Shown here in pieces: positions 36,607-44,929 of a stretch of 64,000 nucleotides of DNA. The position numbers and the translations under genes were made by a program. Each line of letters opens with the position of its first letter. The first letter of the stretch is position 1. Source of the stretch: Acetobacter garciniae (lineage in GTDB: Bacteria > Pseudomonadota > Alphaproteobacteria > Acetobacterales > Acetobacteraceae); the NCBI RefSeq assembly GCF_017377735.1, contig NZ_JAFVMH010000002.1:496001-560000 (forward strand), given 5' to 3'. The notes beneath the pieces were generated by a model, which was not told the origin of the DNA, did not search any database, and saw only the letters and a list, made by a program, of their open reading frames with translations.

Positions 36607-37031
36607 TGGACCCCCGCACCCGTGCGCTGCACGCCCTGGCAAGGCTGCGCAAGACCGAGGCCGACCAGGCCCAGGCCGCACTGGCCCAGGCGCTGGCGGA
36701 CGAACGAACGGCATCGGGGACGGTGGACGCCTGTCGCGCGCGCATAGAAAGCGAACGCGTTGCCGCCACGGGGGACATTACGCTGGCCGAGGCCTTTCGC
36801 GACTGGCTGCCCATTGGGCGCGAGGCGGTGGAGCGCGCGCAGGAAGCGCTGAACGCCGCAAGGCGGGCCAGCGGGCAGGCACGTGCCGCCATGATCCGGG
36901 CCAATGCGGCACTCAAGGCGGCGCAGGCCATAGTGGACAAGCGGCAGGAGGAGGAAAACGAGATACGTGCCCGGCGCGAACAGGCCGAGATAGATGACCT
37001 GTCACGCCGAAACAGCATGACGTTAACATAG
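36606..37031 (+). CDS. fliJ: FliJ-like flagellar export coiled-coil protein
   Basis: 141 residues, almost wholly helical and rich in Ala, Arg and Glu, ending in a coiled coil (KAAQAIVDKRQEEENEIRA). FliJ is poorly conserved. The call rests on size, coiled-coil character and the overlap with fliI, its usual neighbour, which it would help to rotate within the export gate complex. Confidence 0.75.
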   Translation: MDPRTRALHALARLRKTEADQAQAALAQALADERTASGTVDACRARIESERVAATGDITLAEAFRDWLPIGREAVERAQEALNAARRASGQARAAMIRANAALKAAQAIVDKRQEEENEIRARREQAEIDDLSRRNSMTLT

Positions 37032-37221
37032 TATTTTCAGGGGCATAATAAGCCATGCCAAGCCTGGATCGGGCCGATTGATGCGAGGGGGGGCGGTTTT
37101 TCGTCATGTTTCGTCCTTGAGAAACTGGCAGACGCCCGCTATCGCTGTTCAGGAAGGCCAGACAGCGATCGAAACAGCGCGATCCGGTACAGCCACTGGC
37201 CGCAAGCAATTAGGATAGCGT

Positions 37222-37986
37222 ATGCAACAGACAGAGCAGCCGACACCGAAGGTATTTATTGCAACGCCTTGTTACGGTGGGCTGGTGACGCAGGATTACA
37301 TGGAATCCGTTATTGCCTGCACCAGCGTCCTGCGTATTCCCATGACTCTTTCATTGCTTGGCGACGATGCCATGATCAGCCGGGCGCGCAATACACTTCT
37401 GCATCAGTTCTTCACGCGTTCGGACGCCACGCATATCCTTTTCATCGACGCCGATATCGGTTTTCCGGCGGAAGCACCGGCCCGGCTTCTGGCCGCGGAC
37501 AAGGACGTGGTTGCGGGCATGTATCCGATCAAGGACCGGTTCTGGGACAAGGCGACGCAGGAAAACGTGCTGCACGGCGAATCCCAGGACGAGGCATCCC
37601 TGCGCTATGTGGGGGAAACGGCCGCCATGCACGAGGCATGGGAAAAAGGCCCCGTGATCAAGACGCATTACGCGGGAACCGGGTTCATGATGATCAGCCG
37701 CAAGGCGATTGCCATGATGGTCAAGAGCTACCCCGAAACCGCCTATCGCCGCATTGATTCGTCGGGCGAGGGCGATGGCACGCTGTACCACGCCCTGTTC
37801 GACGCCAGCATAGACCCCGAAACCGGCACCTATCTGAGCGAGGATTTCACCTTCTGTCGCCGCTGGCGCGAAATCGGGGGGGAAGTCTGGCTCGATACGT
37901 CGATCTCGCTCACCCATACCGGGCGTGCGTCCTTCCGTGGCAATCCGGCCAGCCGCCTGGGCATGGCACACCGTAAGGGCGCCTGA
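37222..37986 (+). CDS. Glycosyltransferase-like protein inside the flagellar cluster
   Basis: 254 residues with a GT-A-type core: VFIATPCYGGLVTQDYMES at the N-terminus, MISRARNTLLHQF, and the DxD site in HILFIDADIGFPAE, then DVVAGMYPIKDRFW, THYAGTGFMMISRKA and the acid SEDFTFCRRWREIGG. It resembles Mnn9/Anp1-like and phage-type glycosyltransferases. It lies between fliJ (190 bases upstream) and motB (17 bases downstream), so flagellin or another flagellar surface protein is a plausible target. No substrate evidence is visible. Confidence 0.7.
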   Translation: MQQTEQPTPKVFIATPCYGGLVTQDYMESVIACTSVLRIPMTLSLLGDDAMISRARNTLLHQFFTRSDATHILFIDADIGFPAEAPARLLAADKDVVAGMYPIKDRFWDKATQENVLHGESQDEASLRYVGETAAMHEAWEKGPVIKTHYAGTGFMMISRKAIAMMVKSYPETAYRRIDSSGEGDGTLYHALFDASIDPETGTYLSEDFTFCRRWREIGGEVWLDTSISLTHTGRASFRGNPASRLGMAHRKGA

Positions 37987-38003
37987 AGGCGCGGTAGCAC
38001 CAC

Positions 38004-39281
38004 ATGGCAAAGAACAACAACCATCCCGTCATCGTCAAACATGGCGACGACGATCATGAGGACGCCCATCACGGTGGGGCGTGGAAGATAGCCTACGCCG
38101 ATTTCATGACGGCGATGATGTCCTTCTTCCTTGTCATGTGGCTGCTCAACGCGACGACGGACGAACAGCGCAAGGGCATTGCGCAGTTCTTCAACCCCAT
38201 GGCTGAACGCGACACCCATTCGCAGGCGACGGATTCGATGCTCGATGTCCAGCCCTCTCCCCTTACGGGCGGGGCCTCGGTCAGGCGCGTCAAGGATGGG
38301 GAGACATCGACAGGGGCCGATGCGGGCGGGGCCGGCAGCAAGGATACGGGGCAGGGCAGTGGCCAGGCGGCGGATCAGGGCGTGGCCGGCGAACTTGAGC
38401 GCATGACGGCGTCTGACGACATAACAGCGGGCATTCGCGCACAGCTTGCCAGTGCGCGGCCCAGTATCGTGCCGATCGGCGGGTCCGGCACGGGGAATGC
38501 GAAAAATGTCGGTTATATCGGTGCCGACGGTTCCGCCCCGGCGGATACGGCGCAGGATCAGGACAGCGACCAGACCAGCGCGGGCCAGGCCAGCCAGTTC
38601 CAGGGCAATCAGCCCCAGACGGAAGAGGCCCAGCTTGATAAAATGACCGCGGGGCTGGAAGGCGCGATCCAGAACAATCCCGAATTGCGGTCTGCCTCTT
38701 CCAATGTGTCCGTCAAGGTCGGGCGGGACGATATCCGTATCGAACTGCGGGATGCGGAAAACGCGCCCATGTTCGATTCCGGTTCGGCCGTGCCCAACAG
38801 CCGTGGTCGGCAGATGCTGGCGGAAATTGCCAGTTGGCTGGCCCCCATGCCGGAAAATATCTCCATCATCGGCTACACGGACGCGGCGGCCTACCGTGCC
38901 GGCAAGACATGGGGCATGTCCAACTGGACCCTTTCAGCCCTGCGCGCCGACCATGCGCGTGAAGCGCTGGTGCATGCAGGCTACCCCGATACCAAGATTC
39001 TGGACGTATCGGGCAGGGCGGACCGTGACCTGGCCATTGCATCCGACCCGTCAGCGGCGGGGAACAGGCGCGTGGTGCTGGTCATGCACCGCCGCTTTGC
39101 CGACCCGGCGGCCCCCGTACTCCCTCCCGCTTCCGCCCCCACGCCCGGGCAGGCTCCCGCACCTTCGGCCAGTGCGCCTGCTACCCCTGGCGGCCCTGCT
39201 TCCAATCCGGGCACGGGTGCTGCACCTGCTGTTGCGCCATCCCAACCCCAGGCCACACCCAATACGACCACGCCGGAATAA
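38004..39281 (+). CDS. motB: Flagellar stator protein MotB
   Basis: Stator subunit that anchors MotA to peptidoglycan. The 425 residues have a short charged N-terminus and one membrane helix with the proton-carrying Asp33 (AYADFMTAMMSFFLVMWLL). A long Gly/Ala/Asp/Gln linker (about 66-230) follows. The OmpA-like peptidoglycan-binding domain spans NISIIGYTDAAAYRAG to SAAGNRRVVLVMHRRF. A Pro/Ala-rich tail of about 55 residues is unusual. The gene order motB-motA is reversed relative to enterics. Confidence 0.92.
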   Translation: MAKNNNHPVIVKHGDDDHEDAHHGGAWKIAYADFMTAMMSFFLVMWLLNATTDEQRKGIAQFFNPMAERDTHSQATDSMLDVQPSPLTGGASVRRVKDGETSTGADAGGAGSKDTGQGSGQAADQGVAGELERMTASDDITAGIRAQLASARPSIVPIGGSGTGNAKNVGYIGADGSAPADTAQDQDSDQTSAGQASQFQGNQPQTEEAQLDKMTAGLEGAIQNNPELRSASSNVSVKVGRDDIRIELRDAENAPMFDSGSAVPNSRGRQMLAEIASWLAPMPENISIIGYTDAAAYRAGKTWGMSNWTLSALRADHAREALVHAGYPDTKILDVSGRADRDLAIASDPSAAGNRRVVLVMHRRFADPAAPVLPPASAPTPGQAPAPSASAPATPGGPASNPGTGAAPAVAPSQPQATPNTTTPE

Positions 39282-39415
39282 ACTGACAGCGTCGCCGCGC
39301 CCGGTGGTGGGGGCGGCATTCATTTAAAGGCGGACATTCCGCCGGGAAAACTATAAAACGCCGCAGGTCGCCTTTCGCTGCCCGGCACATGAATTATGAA
39401 AGTGGAGACTGCTCA

Positions 39416-40297
39416 ATGCTTTTCCTCGGAGGGCTTATTTTCGCGCTGCTCTGCGTTTTTGGCTCGTTTGTGGCCTCCGGGGGTGTGTTGGGGCCGTTGC
39501 TTGCCTCCATGCCGTTCGAACTGCTGACAATCCTTGGGGCGGCGGCGGGCATTTTCGTCATGGCCAATTCCAAGGATGCGCTCAAGCAACTGGTGGGGGA
39601 CCTCAAGCTGACACTCGGCGGCCCGCGCTACGACAAGGCCGCCTATGTCGAACTGCTTGTCACCCTGTTCCGCTTTACGCGGCTGGCGCAGGCGAAGGGC
39701 AACATGGCGCTTGAGGAGCACGTGGAAAACCCGAATGAGAGCAGCATCTTCACGCTTGCGCCCAAGGTCCGCGACGATGCGCCCACCCGCGACCTGATCT
39801 GCGATTATCTGCGCCTGGTCAGCCTGAACGTCGAGGATGCGTACCAGCTCGATGAGGTCATGGGCCGGGAGCTTAAGAAAAACCTGAACGAAAGGCTGCG
39901 GGTTTCCAACAGCCTGCAAAGCATTGCCGATGCCTTGCCCGCCCTGGGTATCGTGGCCGCGGTGCTGGGGGTCATCAAGACCATGGCCTCCATCAGCAAG
40001 CCGCCCGCCATCCTGGGTGAAATGATCGCCGGGGCCCTTGTGGGCACATTCCTTGGTGTGCTCTTATCCTATGGTGTCGTGGCACCGCTGGCGTCCAGGA
40101 TGCGCGATGTGATAATGCAGGACGGGCGTTATCAGGATATCATCCGAATTGTCTTTGTGGCGCATCTTCAGGGCAGCCCGCCCCAGGTCAGCGCGGAAAT
40201 CGGGCGTAAGGATATACCGCATGCCTTCATGCCGTCATTTACCGAGCTGGATGTCGCATTGTCGGAATCCTCTAACCATGCGGCGGGGACAGCGTAA
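39416..40297 (+). CDS. motA: Flagellar stator protein MotA
   Basis: Proton-channel subunit of the stator. From ATG 39416 (GTGGAG upstream) it is 293 residues; an earlier in-frame ATG at 39389 is less likely because the MotA family starts directly with the first helix (MLFLGGLIFALLCVFGSF). It has four membrane helices, the cytoplasmic AQAKGNMALEEHVENP block that contacts FliG, and the prolines in DALPALGIVAAVLGV and YGVVAPLA. Confidence 0.93.
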   Translation: MLFLGGLIFALLCVFGSFVASGGVLGPLLASMPFELLTILGAAAGIFVMANSKDALKQLVGDLKLTLGGPRYDKAAYVELLVTLFRFTRLAQAKGNMALEEHVENPNESSIFTLAPKVRDDAPTRDLICDYLRLVSLNVEDAYQLDEVMGRELKKNLNERLRVSNSLQSIADALPALGIVAAVLGVIKTMASISKPPAILGEMIAGALVGTFLGVLLSYGVVAPLASRMRDVIMQDGRYQDIIRIVFVAHLQGSPPQVSAEIGRKDIPHAFMPSFTELDVALSESSNHAAGTA

Positions 40298-40342
40298 GCG
40301 GGCTGTCGCCATAGAGGCCCGCCTGCGGGCACGGAGCATCTG

Positions 40343-42274
40343 ATGGGCATGATCGTCACCAAAACCTCGACCGCGACCGAACAGGTTCAGGAATCCTCCG
40401 TGTCGAGCCTGCTTTCGGCTATCGCTCCGGCCCAGGCGGCGGTCTCCTCCACCCTGTCGGGCAGTGCCCGCAAGAACGCTTACACCGCCGGGCAGGGGAC
40501 GTTCGGCACCATTCTCAGTGGCATGACCCATGCTGTCTCCCAGAATGACGGGCAGGCGGATCAGGTGTCGGGCGGCACCACGTCGCATGCAGCGTCCGCC
40601 ACGCAGGACACGCATCAGTCCAATACCTCCTCGCATCATGCCAGCGCTGGCACGGGTTCGGGCACATCGACCCGGGCATCCGACACGACAGGCGCGCAGG
40701 CATCCACCGGGCATGCGGGCAAGGCTTCCACCCGGACGGGAACGCAGGACGTGGCTGAGGGCACGACCGGCAGGTCGGGCAAGGGGCACAAGGCTCATTC
40801 TTCTTCCGAATCGACCGACACCACCACGGATACCGCCCAGCAGGCCGATCAGGCATCTTCCTCTTCCACGCTGAGTCAGGCTGCACCTTCGCAGGCGCAG
40901 GCTTCTGCGGCGGATGCTTTGTCAGGCAGTGTCGCTGGCGCTGCGGATGGCTCAACGCCCGCGGCCGCAACCCCGGGTAACGGCGCTTCCAGCCTTGCCG
41001 GCACGACCGCCACGGCGAATTCCGCAACACTAGGTGGATCGCCCCTGCTACTCGCACAGGAAGCCTCTCTTGTTGCTTCTCCTGCCCAGGCGTCGGCGGC
41101 AGGGACGACACAGGCTGCGGCCCAGCAGGCCGCCGCCAGTGACGATGCGGGGACTGCCGCGAACATGGCGCAGGCGGATGCCACGCCCCAGCTTAATGCG
41201 GCGTCGGCCGGGCCGCTTTCCGTGGCGAACGGTTCTCTCATGGCGCAGGTGTCATCCCTTTTCATCGCGAAGGGGCAGGGGGCGCAGGGCGCGCGTTCGG
41301 CCCTGTCCGATGCGCTGGTTGCCGCCGCAGGGGCCGACACGGCAGACACCACGACCGCCGTTGCAGCACAAAACACGCCCGCCCCCACCACCCCGACGTC
41401 AACCCAGATGGCGGCTACTGCTGCTACGGCCGGTGCCGCCGGGTTGCCCCAGGATGCCAGCGGGCAGGATCTGGCCGCCCTGGGGGCCGATGGCCTGTCT
41501 GGCCAGGCATCCCGTTCCGCCGTGCTGCCCACGGATGGGTCCGGCCAGCTTGCCGCGGTCGTCAACCACGCCGCATCGGGGCATTCCGGTTCGTCCTCCG
41601 ACCAGGATGATGGAAATGCCGGGCAGGGTCTTGCCACGACCACGGCCCAAATCCTGCCGCAGGTCGGTCTTGCCTCCACCACCAGCTTTACCGCAGCGCT
41701 GGAGCAGAAAACGGCCGAGGCGCAGACGGCCCAGGGGCTGGAGCAGGCCGAAGCGAACAGCGAACTGGAAGGCTCGGCGGTTCCCACCCCTTCTCTCTCT
41801 CAGTCCTCGGACGGGTCGACCGCCCTGTCCATGACCGTCATGACCGACGATTCTACCCCGGTCCATGTCAGGCTGGAGGGCACGGACGGCGTGACGACGG
41901 GGGTCGTGCTGCAAAGCGAGGACTCGGTCACGGCTCGGCATCTGGCCAACACGCGGCACGAACTGGTTGCGGCACTGGGTGCCGCCGGCGTTGATGTGGG
42001 CAATGTGAAAATAGATATCGTCACGGCCAGCCAGGGTGGGGACACCAGCTACGACCAGGGTAGCGCCAGCGGCGGGACTTTCGATAACGGCAATGCGTTT
42101 GCCGGAACCGCCGGTGGCGGGCAGTCGGGCGGGCAGGCCTATGCCGGCGGGGGCAGCAACGGCGTGGGCGCGTTGTCCGGCCAGCCCGATGCGGACAGCA
42201 CCACCCCCGGCGGGGAAGGCATTGCGCGACCCACGGGCATGTATGCTACAAGTGGCGTGAATATAACTGCCTGA
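40343..42274 (+). CDS. fliK: FliK-like flagellar hook-length control protein
   Basis: Secreted ruler that sets hook length and switches export specificity. The 643 residues are dominated by Ala, Ser, Thr, Gly and Gln, as expected of the disordered ruler region. A FliK-like C-terminal domain is seen near 515-570 (VHVRLEGTDGVTTGVVLQSE, LANTRHELVAALGAAGVDVG). A Gly-rich tail of about 65 residues follows. It lies directly before flgD, which supports the call. Family conservation is weak, so the call depends on context. Confidence 0.75.
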   Translation: MGMIVTKTSTATEQVQESSVSSLLSAIAPAQAAVSSTLSGSARKNAYTAGQGTFGTILSGMTHAVSQNDGQADQVSGGTTSHAASATQDTHQSNTSSHHASAGTGSGTSTRASDTTGAQASTGHAGKASTRTGTQDVAEGTTGRSGKGHKAHSSSESTDTTTDTAQQADQASSSSTLSQAAPSQAQASAADALSGSVAGAADGSTPAAATPGNGASSLAGTTATANSATLGGSPLLLAQEASLVASPAQASAAGTTQAAAQQAAASDDAGTAANMAQADATPQLNAASAGPLSVANGSLMAQVSSLFIAKGQGAQGARSALSDALVAAAGADTADTTTAVAAQNTPAPTTPTSTQMAATAATAGAAGLPQDASGQDLAALGADGLSGQASRSAVLPTDGSGQLAAVVNHAASGHSGSSSDQDDGNAGQGLATTTAQILPQVGLASTTSFTAALEQKTAEAQTAQGLEQAEANSELEGSAVPTPSLSQSSDGSTALSMTVMTDDSTPVHVRLEGTDGVTTGVVLQSEDSVTARHLANTRHELVAALGAAGVDVGNVKIDIVTASQGGDTSYDQGSASGGTFDNGNAFAGTAGGGQSGGQAYAGGGSNGVGALSGQPDADSTTPGGEGIARPTGMYATSGVNITA

Positions 42275-42302
42275 CGGCGGTGACAGGGGAAGGAAAGAGG
42301 GT

Positions 42303-43100
42303 ATGGCCACGTCGACTATCAGCAACGAACTGACGCTGATCCAGGCTGCGGAGTCCTCGGCCAAGAGCGCTGCGAGCACGAGCACCAGCACGACGTCATC
42401 TTCCGCCAGCACCACGACTTCGGCCAATGCCCTGTCATCGCTTGCAGACAACTACACCACGTTCCTGACCCTGCTGACGACGCAGCTCAAGAACCAGGAC
42501 CCCAGCAGCCCCATGAGCACGGACACCTTTACGTCCGAGCTGGCCCAGTTCGCCGGGGTGGAGCAGCAGGTCCAGACCAATACCAATCTTGCGACGCTGA
42601 TTTCCCTCAACGAAGACAGCCAGCTTACTTCCGACACCAGCCTGGTGGGCAGCACGGCCACGGCCAGCACCTCCACCCTGCCGTTGCAGAATTCCTCCGC
42701 ATCGCTGAGCTACACGGGCAGTGCTGGCAGCATGGTTGCCATTGCCGTCGCCAATTCGGGCGGCACGATCGTGAAGGATGCGGTGCTCAGCCCGACGACC
42801 GGCACCAATACCTGGACCTGGGATGGCACGGATAATAGCGGCAACCAGCTTGCCGACGGTGCCTACAGCGTATCGGTGGAGACGATCGATTCCTCGGGCA
42901 CCACGTCCGAAGTGCCGTTTACGGTCAGCGGCACCATAACCGGCGTGGAAAAGGGCACGTCGGACATGATGGTGGAGATGGGAAGTGCGAGTATCCCCAT
43001 GTCCGATCTGGTGAATATCTCTCCCGCATCTTCCTCTTCCTCGTCAGATACGAGTGCATCCACGGATTCGGACACGGATACGGATTCCTCGACCTCCTGA
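42303..43100 (+). CDS. flgD: Flagellar hook assembly protein FlgD
   Basis: Temporary hook cap that helps FlgE subunits assemble. The 265 residues carry the N-terminal signature FLTLLTTQLKNQDPSSPM, TDTFTSELAQFAGVEQQVQT, followed by the FlgD Ig/TUDOR-like region (NTWTWDGTDNSGNQLADGAY). A Ser/Asp/Thr-rich tail (SSSSSSDTSASTDSDTDTD) is unusual. It follows fliK by 28 bases. The hook gene flgE, its normal neighbour, is not present here. Confidence 0.92.
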   Translation: MATSTISNELTLIQAAESSAKSAASTSTSTTSSSASTTTSANALSSLADNYTTFLTLLTTQLKNQDPSSPMSTDTFTSELAQFAGVEQQVQTNTNLATLISLNEDSQLTSDTSLVGSTATASTSTLPLQNSSASLSYTGSAGSMVAIAVANSGGTIVKDAVLSPTTGTNTWTWDGTDNSGNQLADGAYSVSVETIDSSGTTSEVPFTVSGTITGVEKGTSDMMVEMGSASIPMSDLVNISPASSSSSSDTSASTDSDTDTDSSTS

Positions 43101-43210
43101 ACGGTGGGGCAGGCGGCGGAGTAGGCTCGGCTAACCTTTCGGGGCTGATGCGCAAAAGCCGCCTGCGCGGCCGGGTTCCAGGCTTTCACCTGCCGGGCGT
43201 GTGGGCGGTG

Positions 43211-44014
43211 TTACGCCAGATCCAGCGCGTTGGATGACGCGAGGATATTGATCCCCGACGTGACGGGAATACAGCTTTCGCGCGATGGGCGGTTACCGGC
43301 ATTTTCCGCGCTGCTCATCTTGGCGCCGAGGGGAATGAAGGCTTCCTCGTTCAGGCGGTAGCCAATGCCCCACAGGGTGGTAAACGGTTCATCGATACCG
43401 AATTCGCGGATTTTCTTGCGAATTTTGCAGATCATGACGTCAATGACCTTGCCGTGCGGCTCACTTTCTCCGCCATACAGGCTGTCCAGCAGGGTTTCCT
43501 TGTTCAGCACCTGGCCTTTGCGCAGGGCCAGAAGCTGGACCAGTTCGTATTCGCGCCGGGTCAGCGGTACCAGCTTGCCATCGATATGGGCCACCCGCCG
43601 TTCGGGGCTGACGGAAAGCCGCCCGATCTGCAAGGTCAGGCTGTCATGGCCGCTGACACGCCGGACAATGGCGCGCAGCCGTGCCAGCAGTTCCACGGGT
43701 TCGACGGAAATCGGCACGCAGTCATCGGCCCCGGCCGAGAGTACATCGGCCACCGTTGTCGCGGTAAGGGTGCGGGCGATGATCAGCAGCGGGGTGGGAA
43801 CGCGGCTTTTGCGAATATGGCGCACCAGCCGCGAATCAGGCGCTGCCTGCTGGATGACGGCCAGATCGTAATGGGAACGGCGCAGGGTTTCGGCCACGCC
43901 TTCGGGGCCGGACATCGTAATGGAGATCGTGCCGTCCAGCGCTGCGCGGGATAATCCGCTGCATGGCCTGCCATCGCCCTGGGTCGAAGTATCACCGATG
44001 CACAATATCCGCAT
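43211..44014 (-). CDS. CtrA-family OmpR-type response regulator with degenerate receiver
   Basis: 267 residues from the ATG at 44014 (MRILCIGDTSTQ). The C-terminal winged helix is strikingly CtrA-like: LTRREYELVQLLALRKGQ, NKETLLDSLYGGES, IDVMICKIRKKIREFG. In the N-terminal receiver the phospho-acceptor position is Gln55 (HYDLAVIQQAAP), the acidic pocket is reduced to Asp8 and the switch Lys is replaced (CVPISVEPVEL). It therefore should not be phosphorylated. A 40-residue tail extends past the DNA-binding domain. It lies opposite to its flagellar neighbours, suggesting it regulates them, like FtcR or Rem of rhizobia. The cell-cycle CtrA itself is presumably elsewhere. Confidence 0.82.
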   Translation of the reverse strand: MRILCIGDTSTQGDGRPCSGLSRAALDGTISITMSGPEGVAETLRRSHYDLAVIQQAAPDSRLVRHIRKSRVPTPLLIIARTLTATTVADVLSAGADDCVPISVEPVELLARLRAIVRRVSGHDSLTLQIGRLSVSPERRVAHIDGKLVPLTRREYELVQLLALRKGQVLNKETLLDSLYGGESEPHGKVIDVMICKIRKKIREFGIDEPFTTLWGIGYRLNEEAFIPLGAKMSSAENAGNRPSRESCIPVTSGINILASSNALDLA

Positions 44015-44598
44015 GTCTATTTCCGTCTCTAATACGCCCGACATCCATGTCTTGCCTGCCAGGGCGCATGGAAGGGGCATGCCCATCCTGTCGGGCGCCG
44101 GCTTTCGTTCAGTATGTCAATCCGGGCGAAGTCGGGCGAGCAGGCTTTAAAATTTTGTCACATAAACCGCCCGGCCTGATTTTCGATTGTTCAGGTACCG
44201 GGCGGGTCGGTGCATGCGCGTTTGCACCGTTGTTCCAAATGATTACAACCTCTTGGATATTTGGTTCGAAGGCAAGAAAAAGCAAGGTGGAACGTTAAAA
44301 AACACCTTGGCGAAGGCAAGGCCATCTCATAAAATAGCTGTGTATCGTTTCGCAGGCGTGGCATAGGGTGCGGGCGTTCGGCTTGACGTGGCTGCTCGTT
44401 CCATGTGCAAGGCAGTGTTCCCGTCGGTATTGGAATGGATGGGGATCGCCGCACCTGAAGGAGACGCTACCGTGCAAGCTATTGCCAGGCGCGCTGGCCA
44501 GCCCGGCGGTGTAAGGCCGGGCAGGGATATTTGATTGAGTGTAATGCCGGTGCCCGGTTGTTCGGTCCGCCGGGACTTTTCTTTATAGGGATAATGAC
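44015..44598. other. Intergenic region between the CtrA-like regulator and the small unknown gene
   Basis: 584 bases between divergent genes with no convincing ORF. An imperfect hairpin, CCGCCCGG (44167-44174) with CCGGGCGG (44198-44205) plus inner CCTGA/TCAGG pairing, lies about 150 bases upstream of the regulator start. An AT-rich patch covers about 44230-44340. No TTAA-N7-TTAA CtrA box was found. Confidence 0.5.
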
Positions 44599-44847
44599 AT
44601 GGCAGACACCACGGCAGCCTCGGCACTGGCTTCCAGCCTTCGCAACGTCACCACGGCAACGTCAGAGGCCGCCTATCGCACGTCCCGTCCCGAACATGCC
44701 GTGGGGAAAGGCATCAACATCATCGACCAGAATGTCGATGGTTCTTCCTCCTCCATGCAGTTCGATGCATCTGGCCAGATTATCCCCACCGGAAAGGCGC
44801 AGAAAGCCGAATCCGCAACGGCCAGCGCTGTTGATCTTTTTGCCTGA
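44599..44847 (+). CDS. Small protein of unknown function in the flagellar cluster
   Basis: 82 residues, MADTTAASALASSLRNVTTA at the start, rich in Ala, Ser and Thr, with no signal peptide or membrane segment. The N-terminal helix followed by INIIDQNVDGSSSSMQFD could suit an exported flagellar or chaperone-bound protein, but I do not recognise a family. The ATG follows AGGGATAATGAC. It lies 82 bases before the large exported repeat protein and probably shares its mRNA. Confidence 0.6.
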   Translation: MADTTAASALASSLRNVTTATSEAAYRTSRPEHAVGKGINIIDQNVDGSSSSMQFDASGQIIPTGKAQKAESATASAVDLFA

Positions 44848-44929
44848 CTGGTCTTCTCACCCTGCCCGGCGCCGTCATGCGGCTGCCCGGACAACGGGCG
44901 GGGCATAGCCCTTTCAGGATGAATGACAC

